From: an uncultured Prevotella sp. | Lineage (GTDB): Bacteria; Bacteroidota; Bacteroidia; Bacteroidales; Bacteroidaceae | Direction of reading: 5' to 3' | NCBI GenBank assembly: GCA_900551985.1 | Contig: URYG01000007.1 | Span: 1-36,013 of the forward strand | Length of the DNA: 36,013 nucleotides | Shown here: positions 1 to 7,230 of the stretch, one piece after another | Layout of the letters: the number at the start of each line of letters is the position of its first letter | Numbering within the stretch: position 1 is the first letter of the stretch | Position numbers and translations under genes: made by a program | The notes under the pieces: model-generated | What the model was told of the DNA's origin: nothing | Seen by the model: only the letters and a program-made list of their open reading frames with translations | The model's database searches: none

Positions 1-537
1 CGCGAGCAATATCTTTCATTGTTATGTTGTTATTTTACCGCCGTTACCCATCTGGTGGATACGGGCTGCAGGAAGATTGCCTTCTACGGTTCGCCGATGA
101 ATATGGAAATCTCCAAGAACCGCTATAACGGTTATCATGATGCACTGGTGAAGCACGGATTGACGGAGAATCCCGACTGGGTGAGGATCTGTGACAACCG
201 TGCACAGGCTGAGGCGGTTACACCAGAGATATTGAGAGAAGAAAACCATCCGGATGCTTTCTTTGCCATCAATGATGATACGGCGATAGGCATTCTCTAC
301 ACTGCCAAGCGAATGGGCTTCAAGGTGCCGGATGACATCAGTATCTGTGGCTTTACCAATGGCGACAGAGCCAAGGCTAGCGATCCGATGCTTACCACGG
401 TAGAACAGCGTGGAGTGGCTGTAGGAGAAGAGGCGGCAAACATCCTTATCGGACAGGTGGAAGGATCCAACCCTACGCATGATGTTGAGAAGCGAGTGGT
501 AAGGACTCGTCTGGTGGTTCGAGGAACAACAAGATAA
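1..537 (+). CDS. LacI-family transcriptional regulator, C-terminal part (cut by window edge)
   Basis: This is the periplasmic-binding-protein-like ligand domain of a LacI/GalR repressor; the helix-turn-helix and first half lie outside the window. The frame is open from base 1. Seen in sequence: the AVTHLVDTGCRKIAFYGSP segment, the FAINDDTAIGILYTAKRMG segment followed by KVPDDISICGFTNGD, and the closing LTTVEQRGVAVGEEAANIL segment, which are standard LacI C-subdomain landmarks. The MFS transporter begins 26 bp downstream with no terminator between, so the two are probably co-transcribed. Two LacI-type palindromes further on (upstream of malQ and of the GH97 gene) are the likely targets, making this the probable maltodextrin regulator; that link is inference. 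The residues encoded by roughly the first 36 bases do not resemble the usual LacI core, so the extreme left edge should be treated with caution. Confidence 0.85.
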   Translation, partial: REQYLSLLCCYFTAVTHLVDTGCRKIAFYGSPMNMEISKNRYNGYHDALVKHGLTENPDWVRICDNRAQAEAVTPEILREENHPDAFFAINDDTAIGILYTAKRMGFKVPDDISICGFTNGDRAKASDPMLTTVEQRGVAVGEEAANILIGQVEGSNPTHDVEKRVVRTRLVVRGTTR

Positions 538-563
538 ATTTGAAATTTTAAAATAACAACAAT

Positions 564-1877
564 ATGACACAAAAACCTGATTTAAGTTTCTGGAAGCTCT
601 GGAACTTGAGCTTCGGATTCTTCGGAGTACAGATTGCCTACGCCCTTCAGAGCGCCAACATCTCCCGAATCTTTGCAACGTTGGGTGCTGATCCACACAA
701 CTTGAGTTATTTCTGGATTCTCCCTCCATTGATGGGAATCCTTGTACAGCCGATTGTCGGCACATTGAGCGACAAGACGTGGTGCCGTTTCGGTCGCCGC
801 ATCCCTTATCTCTTTGTGGGAGCCACGGTCGCCGTACTCGTGATGTGCCTGCTGCCGAATTCCGGTTCTCTCGGTCTGACGGTAAGCGGAGCCATGCTCT
901 TCGGCTTGATTGCCCTGATGTTCCTCGATACGAGCATCAATATGGCGATGCAGCCTTTCAAGATGCTGGTAGGCGATATGGTAAACGAGAAGCAGAAGGC
1001 AAAGGCTTACTCTATCCAGAGTTTCCTCTGCAATGCCGGTTCTGTAGCCGGATATATCTTCCCATTCCTCTTTACCTTTCTGGGTATCAAGAATGTAGCT
1101 GAGCAGGGCGTGGTGCCTGATTCTGTGATCTGGTCGTTCTATGTAGGTGCGGCTATCCTCATCCTCTGTGTCATCTATACCACGATGAAGGTGAAGGAGT
1201 GGAATCCTCAGCAGTATGCGGAGTATAATGGTGTAGCCGGCGAGGTGGAAAAGGAAGAAGAGGGCAAGGCAGACTGGATTACCCTCTTGAAAAATGCGCC
1301 TTCTACATTCTGGAAGGTGGGACTGGTACAGTTCTTCTGCTGGGCTGCTTTCCTTTATCTCTGGAACTATTCTACAGGCGCCATCGCCGAGACCGTATGG
1401 AATACCACCGATCCTAAGTCGGCTGAATTCCAGGAGGCTGGTAACTGGGTAGGCATCCTCTTTGCCGTGCAGGCTGTAGGTAGTGTGCTCTGGGCTGTGG
1501 TTCTTCCTCAGTTCAAGAATACCAAGCTGGCTTATAGCGTGAGCTTGATTATAGGTGGTGTGGGCTTCGCTCTCATTCCATTCCTGCACGATCAGTATCT
1601 GCAGTTTATCCCATTCCTGATGATCGGCGCCGGTTGGGCTGCCATGTTGGCGATGCCTTTCACTTTCGTAACCAATGCCCTGCAGGGTTATGGACACATG
1701 GGTGCTTATCTGGGCTTGTTCAATGGAACCATCTGTATTCCTCAGATTGTGGCTGCCATCTGTGGTGGTACAGTCCTGAGTCTGATTGGTTCTCATCAGA
1801 GCGATATGATGATTGTGTCTGGCGTGTTGCTCATTGCCGGTGCTTTGTCTGTCGGCATTATCAAAGATCATAAATAA
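564..1877 (+). CDS. MFS/GPH-type sugar transporter (probable maltose/maltodextrin permease)
   Basis: A 437-residue polytopic inner-membrane protein with about 12 hydrophobic segments. The N-terminal half contains SFGFFGVQIAYALQSANISR and GTLSDKTWCRFGRRIPYL, the latter being the loop 2-3 signature (GxxSDxxxxRxGRRxP) of the SLC45/GPH-like branch of sugar:cation symporters. A charged cytoplasmic loop (EVEKEEEGKAD, about residues 223-234) separates the two six-helix halves. The family imports disaccharides or short oligosaccharides by symport. Position between a LacI regulator and malQ suggests maltose/maltodextrin import after extracytoplasmic starch hydrolysis. It lies 26 bp after the regulator, so an operon is likely, and is followed 8 bp later by a long perfect palindrome that could end its transcript. 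Substrate is inferred from neighbours only. Confidence 0.85.
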   Translation: MTQKPDLSFWKLWNLSFGFFGVQIAYALQSANISRIFATLGADPHNLSYFWILPPLMGILVQPIVGTLSDKTWCRFGRRIPYLFVGATVAVLVMCLLPNSGSLGLTVSGAMLFGLIALMFLDTSINMAMQPFKMLVGDMVNEKQKAKAYSIQSFLCNAGSVAGYIFPFLFTFLGIKNVAEQGVVPDSVIWSFYVGAAILILCVIYTTMKVKEWNPQQYAEYNGVAGEVEKEEEGKADWITLLKNAPSTFWKVGLVQFFCWAAFLYLWNYSTGAIAETVWNTTDPKSAEFQEAGNWVGILFAVQAVGSVLWAVVLPQFKNTKLAYSVSLIIGGVGFALIPFLHDQYLQFIPFLMIGAGWAAMLAMPFTFVTNALQGYGHMGAYLGLFNGTICIPQIVAAICGGTVLSLIGSHQSDMMIVSGVLLIAGALSVGIIKDHK

Positions 1878-1885
1878 GTGTATAA

Positions 1886-1919
1886 ATAAAACCTATGCAA
1901 ACGTTTGCATAGGTTTTAT
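1886..1919. promoter_or_regulatory. 34-bp perfect palindrome: LacI-type operator and possible terminator
   Basis: The two 17-bp arms are perfectly complementary with the axis between 1902 and 1903. The core TGCAAACGTTTGCA is a textbook LacI/GalR operator. The flanks run out into A-rich/T-rich ends (left AAAA, right TTTT), so the RNA could also fold as a terminator for the transporter gene that ends 8 bp upstream. The axis is 62.5 bp before the first base of the putative malQ -7 box. Confidence 0.75.
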
Positions 1920-1964
1920 CTGAAATTGTGCAAATAGAAACTATATACTTACGATTTTTTTTGC

Positions 1965-1973
1965 TAATTTCGC
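1965..1973 (+). promoter_or_regulatory. Putative malQ promoter, -7 box
   Basis: TAATTTCGC matches the Bacteroidota -7 consensus TAnnTTTGC with one change (TTCG for TTTG). It is 48 bp before the malQ start codon. No clear -33 TTTG was found, only a T-rich run (1954-1962). Confidence 0.45.
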
Positions 1974-2020
1974 AGTGAAAATAATAAAATTAAATATGAA
2001 CTAACTTCTAACGGACTCTT

Positions 2021-4696
2021 ATGACGATACATTTTCATATAGAATACGGAACAATGTTCGGCGAGCAACTCGTCTTGAACATACAGGAGGATGATGAGGA
2101 ATTGAAACTTCCGATGGCTACTCTCAATGGTAAGGAGTGGTCGGTTGACTGGTGTGTAGAACAACCCGCCAAAGCCTATACCTATTATTATAGTGTAGAG
2201 CGAGAAGGCGTGGTGGTTAAGACCGAGTGGCTTCTCGTGAAGCATCGTCTGGAACTTACAGCCCTGAAGGCTAATAATCTGACGCAGTATGATCATTGGA
2301 AGGTGATTCCAGAGGATGCTTATCTCTATAGCAGTGCCTTTACAGACTGTATCAATCATCAGGCTCCTGAAGAGATGAAGAAGCAGAATGATGCCAAGAC
2401 CGTGCGCCTGATTGTACGTGCTCCCCAGCTTCGCGATGGTGAACGCTTAGGTGTTGTGGGTGCTGATAACCTGTTGGGTGCATGGAATGCCGAGAAGATG
2501 CTGAAGATGACTCAGCACTCTTATAATGAATGGGTTGCGGAACTGGATGCTGCCCATTTGCAGACTCGCCATGTGGAATTCAAGTTTGTGGCTTACAATG
2601 AGAAGAAGGATTCGCTGATCTGGGAAACATCCATGAACCGCACCATCGACCTTCCTGAGATGAAAGCCGGTGATGCCATCGCTTACGAGCTGGACCAGGC
2701 TTTCTTCGCCCTTTACAACCGCAAGCTTGCTGGAACACTGGTTCCGGTATTCTCCCTGCGCAGCGAGAAGAGTGCCGGCGTGGGCGATTTCGGTGATCTC
2801 AAGACCATGATCGATCTCGTGGCATCAACCGGTCAGAAGGTTCTTCAGCTTCTGCCAATCAATGATACCACCATCACTCATACCTGGACGGACAGCTACC
2901 CATACAGCTGCATCAGCGTCTTCGCTATCCATCCGATGTATGCCGATCTGAATGCCTTGCCTGCATTGAAGGACAAGAAGGCTCGCGAGAAGGCTGAGAA
3001 GACCCGCCAGGAACTCAATGCCTTGCATCAGATAGATTATGAGAAGGTGAATGAGTTTAAGCAGGAATATTTGCAACTGATATTTGCACAGGATGGTAAA
3101 GAAATGATGGCAGGAGCCGATTTCAAGGCTTTCATTCAGGAAACAGAACAGTGGCTCGTGCCTTACGCACAGTATTCTTACCTGCGTGACAAGAATGGCA
3201 CCGCTGACTTCACTCAGTGGCCAGACCATAATGTCTGGGATGAGGCTGAGCGCAAGGATTTGACCAATCCTGAAACCGAGGCATACAAGAATGTGGAGTT
3301 CTTCTACTTCGTACAGTTTATCCTGAACAAGCAGATGCAGGAGGCTCACGAGCATGCCAAGGCTAAGGGTGTCATCCTGAAGGGTGATATTCCTATCGGT
3401 GTGCATCGCCACAGCTGTGATGTATGGATGGAGCCTAAGTACTTCAACCTGAATGGTCAGGCTGGTGCTCCACCAGATGACTTCTCTGTAAATGGTCAGA
3501 ACTGGGGATTCCCTACCTACAACTGGGATGAGATGCTGAAGGATGGTTGCCTCTGGTGGACCCGCCGCTTCCAGAATATGTCGAAGTACTTTGATGCTTA
3601 CCGCATCGACCACGTGCTCGGCTTCTTCCGTATCTGGGAAATCCCAGTGCATAGCGTGCATGGCTTGCTCGGACAGTTTGCGCCGGCTCTCGCCATGACC
3701 CGTGGTGAGATTCAGAGCTACGGCTTGAACTTCCAGGATGACCGCTTCACCCGTCCGTTCATTACCGACTGGGTATTGGACCGTATGTTCCATGAGCGTG
3801 CCGGCGAGGTGAAGGAGAAATATCTCGATCGTCTGGATGAGGAACGCTATCAGATGAAGCCTGAGGTAGATACCCAGCGCAAGGTAGAGGCTCTCTTCCA
3901 GGATGTTACTGATGAGAAGGAACTCTGGTTGCGTGATGGCTTGTATGCCCTGATCAGCGACGTGCTCTTCGTGCGTGACCGCAAGGACCCTGAGCTCTTC
4001 CATCCACGTATCTCTGCACAGCTCGACTTTATCTACGAGTCGCTCTATGATAACGACAAGGCTGCGTTCAACCGCCTCTACAATGACTACTTCTACCGCC
4101 GCAACAACCAGTTCTGGTATGGCGAGGCGATGAAGAAGTTGCCTAAGCTGGTTCAGGCTACCCGTATGCTGGTTTGTGCCGAAGACCTCGGAATGGTTCC
4201 AGATTGCGTGCCATGGGTGATGAACGAGTTGAAGATTCTGAGTCTGGAGCTCCAGAGCATGCCAAAGGATTCTTCGGTTAAGTTCGGTCATCTGAGCCGT
4301 AACCCATACCGCTCAGTCTGCACCATCTCCAGTCATGATATGCCAACCCTGCGTATGTGGTGGGACGAGAACATCTCCCGCACCCAGGAGTATTACAACA
4401 CGATGCTCTATCGTGAGGGACCAGCTCCTCATCCGCTCCCAGGCTGGTTGGCAAGAGACATCATCGCACGCCATCTGACCTCTCCATCCATGCTCTGCAT
4501 TTTGAGCGTTCAGGATTGGCTTGCCATCGATGAGAACCTCCGTCTGCCGGATGCTGATGCCGAGCGTATCAACATCCCAGCCAATCCAAAGCACTACTGG
4601 CGCTATCGCATGCACCTCAGCTTGGAAGAGTTGGCTGCCAACAAGGAGTTTATGGCTAATATTACAGAGCTTGTGGCACAGGGCGGTCGCAATTAA
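2021..4696 (+). CDS. malQ: 4-alpha-glucanotransferase (amylomaltase/disproportionating enzyme), GH77 with N-terminal CBM20
   Basis: Transfers alpha-1,4-glucan segments between maltodextrins and releases glucose. It should be cytoplasmic, as no signal peptide is seen. At 891 residues it is much longer than the roughly 500-700 residues of simple MalQ proteins because about 230 N-terminal residues form starch-binding CBM20-like modules (VRAPQLRDGERLGVVGADNLLGAWN is a CBM20 hallmark). This resembles plant DPE2-type architecture. The GH77 core starts near residue 240 (GTLVPVFSLRSEKSAGVGDFGDL). Catalytic residues by motif: nucleophile D530 in YRIDHVLGFF, acid/base E721 in CAEDLGMVP, and D773 in SSHDMPTLRMWW. 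It is preceded by its own operator and -7 box and followed by a terminator, so it is probably monocistronic. Confidence 0.95.
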   Translation: MTIHFHIEYGTMFGEQLVLNIQEDDEELKLPMATLNGKEWSVDWCVEQPAKAYTYYYSVEREGVVVKTEWLLVKHRLELTALKANNLTQYDHWKVIPEDAYLYSSAFTDCINHQAPEEMKKQNDAKTVRLIVRAPQLRDGERLGVVGADNLLGAWNAEKMLKMTQHSYNEWVAELDAAHLQTRHVEFKFVAYNEKKDSLIWETSMNRTIDLPEMKAGDAIAYELDQAFFALYNRKLAGTLVPVFSLRSEKSAGVGDFGDLKTMIDLVASTGQKVLQLLPINDTTITHTWTDSYPYSCISVFAIHPMYADLNALPALKDKKAREKAEKTRQELNALHQIDYEKVNEFKQEYLQLIFAQDGKEMMAGADFKAFIQETEQWLVPYAQYSYLRDKNGTADFTQWPDHNVWDEAERKDLTNPETEAYKNVEFFYFVQFILNKQMQEAHEHAKAKGVILKGDIPIGVHRHSCDVWMEPKYFNLNGQAGAPPDDFSVNGQNWGFPTYNWDEMLKDGCLWWTRRFQNMSKYFDAYRIDHVLGFFRIWEIPVHSVHGLLGQFAPALAMTRGEIQSYGLNFQDDRFTRPFITDWVLDRMFHERAGEVKEKYLDRLDEERYQMKPEVDTQRKVEALFQDVTDEKELWLRDGLYALISDVLFVRDRKDPELFHPRISAQLDFIYESLYDNDKAAFNRLYNDYFYRRNNQFWYGEAMKKLPKLVQATRMLVCAEDLGMVPDCVPWVMNELKILSLELQSMPKDSSVKFGHLSRNPYRSVCTISSHDMPTLRMWWDENISRTQEYYNTMLYREGPAPHPLPGWLARDIIARHLTSPSMLCILSVQDWLAIDENLRLPDADAERINIPANPKHYWRYRMHLSLEELAANKEFMANITELVAQGGRN

Positions 4697-4749
4697 GCTT
4701 GTGATTTAGCAAACAGGAAAGATGTGGTTCATCTAACAAAAATAAAAGG

Positions 4750-4767
4750 TGTGCAAACGGTTGCACA
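4750..4767. promoter_or_regulatory. LacI-type operator upstream of the GH97 operon
   Basis: TGTGCAAACGGTTGCACA is an 18-bp palindrome with one mismatched pair. It shares the TGCAAACG half-site with the palindrome at 1886-1919. Its axis (4758.5) is 62.5 bp before the -7 box at 4821, the same distance as for malQ. Confidence 0.7.
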
Positions 4768-4779
4768 TTGTTATACAGC

Positions 4780-4811
4780 AAAATACCCTTCTGTTTTTAG
4801 GAGGGTATTTT
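4780..4811 (+). terminator. Rho-independent terminator after malQ
   Basis: AAATACCC and GGGTATTT arms form a stem of about 12-13 bp with a short loop (4793-4798), followed by a T-rich stretch (4808-4818). Confidence 0.75.
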
Positions 4812-4820
4812 TGTTTTTCG

Positions 4821-4829
4821 TATCTTTGC
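4821..4829 (+). promoter_or_regulatory. Promoter -7 box of the GH97-pullulanase-neopullulanase unit
   Basis: TATCTTTGC is a perfect match to TAnnTTTGC. The predicted leader before the start codon at 4948 is about 110 nt and contains a tandem 12-bp repeat. Confidence 0.65.
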
Positions 4830-4901
4830 AAGCAGGAATGCAAGCGTGTGCAACGGAAACAGTTTTCCTGATTGCCGGGCTGCTATTTCCCAGAGTCTAA
4901 C

Positions 4902-4937
4902 GAATAAACAATAGAATAAACAACAGAATAAACAATA
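4902..4937 (+). repeat. Three tandem 12-bp leader repeats (GAATAAACAAYA)
   Basis: GAATAAACAATA, GAATAAACAACA and GAATAAACAATA follow each other without spacing in the leader just before the GH97 start codon. The role is unknown; A-rich unstructured leaders are common in Bacteroidota. Confidence 0.8.
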
Positions 4938-4947
4938 GGTAAACAGA

Positions 4948-7083
4948 ATGAAGAAACTGAATTTATTAGTGATGGGCCTCTTGCTCCCTATGTTGGCTGC
5001 AGCCCAGACCGTTAAGTCGCCTAACGGCAACGTCTCGGTAACTTTCTCTTTGACCGAAAAGGGACAGCCTACCTACGAGATGAGCTATAAGGGAAAGACA
5101 GTGTGCAAGCCATCTCATCTCGGATTGGAGCTGGCTAAGGATAAGCATGCCTCTAAGGGCATGGAGGAAACCAGCCTGATGGATGGTTTCACAGAGACCG
5201 GCAGCAAGACATCGACTTTCAATGAGACCTGGAAGCCAGTATGGGGTGAGACCGCTACCATCCGTAACAACTACAACGAGATGGAGGTTAACCTGAATCA
5301 GGCAGCTTCCAAGCGTAATATCACTATCCGTTTCCGTGTATATGATTATGGTATGGGCTTGCGCTATGAGTTCCCTCAGCAGGAAAGCCTTAACTATTTC
5401 GTGATCCAGGAGGAGCATACCCAGTTTGCCATGGCAGGTGATCATACTGCTTACTGGATTCCTGGTGATTACGATACCCAGGAGTATGACTACAACATTA
5501 CTCCGTTGACTGGTATCCGCCCAATTATTGCGAAAAACCGTGAAGCTTACAAGAGCAATTCATCTACCACCGTCTTCTCGGATACCGGTGTTCAGACCTC
5601 TCTCCAGATGAAGACCAAGGATGGACTCTATATCAATATCCACGAGGCTGCCTGCCTGGATTATCCAACCATGCACCTCAATCTCGACGAGAAGACATTG
5701 ACTTTCGAGTCTTGGTTGACTCCTGATGCCGTGGGCAGAAAGGGATTCATCCAGACTCCATTCAATACACCTTGGCGTACCGTGATGGTAAGCGATGATG
5801 CCCGTGATATGCTTTCATGCAAGTTGACATTGAATCTCAACGAGCCTTGCAAGATTGAGGATACTTCATGGATTCATCCTACCAAGTATTGCGGTGTATG
5901 GTGGAATATGATCGTTGGTACCAGAACCTGGAGCTATACCAACGACCTGCCATCTGTTCGCCTCGGTGTAACCGATTACAGCAAGTGCAAGCCTAACGGT
6001 ACCCATGGTGCAACCAACGAGGAAGTAAAGCGCTATATCGACTTTGCTGCCAAGAATGGTTTGCAGGAGGTTCTGGTAGAAGGCTGGAACGAAGGTTGGG
6101 AAGACTGGTTCGGTCATCAGAAACTCGATGTCTTCGATTTCGTGACTCCATATCCAGACTTCGATATCAAGATGCTCAACGACTATGCGCATTCTAAGGG
6201 TGTGAAACTGATGATGCACCACGAGACATCTTCTGCTGCTCTCAACTACGAGCGCCACCTGGAGGATGCCTTCAACCTGATGAACAAGTATGGCTATGAT
6301 GCCGTGAAGACCGGTTATGTAGGCGATATTATCCCAAGAGGTGAGTATCACTACAGTCAGTTGATGAACAATCACTACCAGCGTGTGGTTGAAACAGCTG
6401 CCAAGCATCATATCATGGTGAATGCCCACGAGGCAACCCGTCCTACAGGTATCTGCCGCACCTGGCCTAACCTGGTTGGTAACGAGAGTGCCCGCGGTAC
6501 AGAGTACGAGGCATTTGGCGGTAGCAAGCCTTATCACACCGTGATGTTGCCATTCACCCGTCTGCAGGGTGGTCCGATGGATTACACTCCTGGTATCTTC
6601 GAGACCAAGCTTTCTGAGTGGAGCAACAACCCAAGCTATGTTCATACCACCCTCTGCGGTCAGCTTTCTCTCTATCTCGTGATGTACAGTCCGCTGCAGA
6701 TGGCAGCCGATCTTCCAGAGCATTATGAGAAGTACGATGATGCCTTCCAGTTCATCCGCGACGTAGCTTGCGACTGGGATGACTCCAAGTACCTGGAGGC
6801 AGAGCCAGCTAAGTATATCACCGTAGCCCGCAAGGCGAAGGGTACCGACAACTGGTTTGTTGGTGGCAAGACAGATGCAGCCCGCACATCCGTAGTAAAG
6901 CTCGACTTCCTCGATAAGGGCAAGAAGTATGCTTGCGCCATCTATCAGGACGGCAAGAATGCAGATTACGAGAAGAATCCTAAATCTTACCAGATCATCC
7001 ACAAGACTGTGAAGAAGGGTGATGTTTTGAAGATTAATGAAGCACGTGGTGGTGGTTTCGCCATCTCACTGCTCGCTAAATAA
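4948..7083 (+). CDS. susB: GH97 alpha-glucosidase (SusB-like), secreted
   Basis: Releases glucose from the non-reducing ends of maltooligosaccharides, probably in the periplasm. It is 711 residues long; B. thetaiotaomicron SusB has 738. A clear signal peptide is visible (MKKLNLLVMGLLLPMLAAAQ). The GH97 N-terminal beta-domain starts at TVKSPNGNVSVTF and the (beta/alpha)8 domain at about residues 290-610. The catalytic glutamates align with SusB at a constant offset of 13: E426 in HHETS, E495 in HEATRPTG and E519 in ESARGTEYEA correspond to SusB E439, E508 and E532. This supports an inverting alpha-glucosidase rather than the retaining alpha-galactosidase branch. It leads a three-gene unit with the two GH13 genes and is preceded by a LacI-type operator. 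Confidence 0.93.
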   Translation: MKKLNLLVMGLLLPMLAAAQTVKSPNGNVSVTFSLTEKGQPTYEMSYKGKTVCKPSHLGLELAKDKHASKGMEETSLMDGFTETGSKTSTFNETWKPVWGETATIRNNYNEMEVNLNQAASKRNITIRFRVYDYGMGLRYEFPQQESLNYFVIQEEHTQFAMAGDHTAYWIPGDYDTQEYDYNITPLTGIRPIIAKNREAYKSNSSTTVFSDTGVQTSLQMKTKDGLYINIHEAACLDYPTMHLNLDEKTLTFESWLTPDAVGRKGFIQTPFNTPWRTVMVSDDARDMLSCKLTLNLNEPCKIEDTSWIHPTKYCGVWWNMIVGTRTWSYTNDLPSVRLGVTDYSKCKPNGTHGATNEEVKRYIDFAAKNGLQEVLVEGWNEGWEDWFGHQKLDVFDFVTPYPDFDIKMLNDYAHSKGVKLMMHHETSSAALNYERHLEDAFNLMNKYGYDAVKTGYVGDIIPRGEYHYSQLMNNHYQRVVETAAKHHIMVNAHEATRPTGICRTWPNLVGNESARGTEYEAFGGSKPYHTVMLPFTRLQGGPMDYTPGIFETKLSEWSNNPSYVHTTLCGQLSLYLVMYSPLQMAADLPEHYEKYDDAFQFIRDVACDWDDSKYLEAEPAKYITVARKAKGTDNWFVGGKTDAARTSVVKLDFLDKGKKYACAIYQDGKNADYEKNPKSYQIIHKTVKKGDVLKINEARGGGFAISLLAK

Positions 7084-7089
7084 TTTTCG

Positions 7090-7165
7090 GGAATTTGAGA
7101 GATGTCAGGGATAAGACCTTAACCTCGTGTTAAGAGGATGATTTCCCTGGCTTCTCTTGAATTCC
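7090..7165 (+). other. Long structured intercistronic RNA element between susB and pulA
   Basis: A 22-nt arm (7090-7111) pairs with 7144-7165 with only one true mismatch, the other differences being G-U pairs. A second hairpin CTTAAC/GTTAAG (7118-7123 with 7129-7134) sits inside. It starts 6 nt after the susB stop and is followed by CTTTTCCC. It could be a partial terminator, a processing site or an mRNA stabiliser. Confidence 0.65.
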
Positions 7166-7173
7166 TTTTCCCA

Positions 7174-7216
7174 TTTAAAGACTAACAGTTTAATAACAAT
7201 AGTTTAAAGACTAACA
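7174..7216 (+). repeat. Direct repeat TTTAAAGACTAACA in the pulA leader
   Basis: The 14-mer occurs at 7174-7187 and 7203-7216 (29-bp period), shortly before the pulA start codon at 7231. No function is apparent. Confidence 0.75.
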
Positions 7217-7230
7217 AGAACTTAAATAAT

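Noticed and set aside
22..765. Long minus-strand frame opposite the LacI gene
   Set aside because: It spans the end of one clear gene and the start of another on the + strand and shows no recognisable protein family.
582..1871. 429-aa minus-strand frame opposite the transporter
   Set aside because: Antisense shadow of a clear 12-TM transporter; its translation is rich in His/Arg/Glu with no domain.
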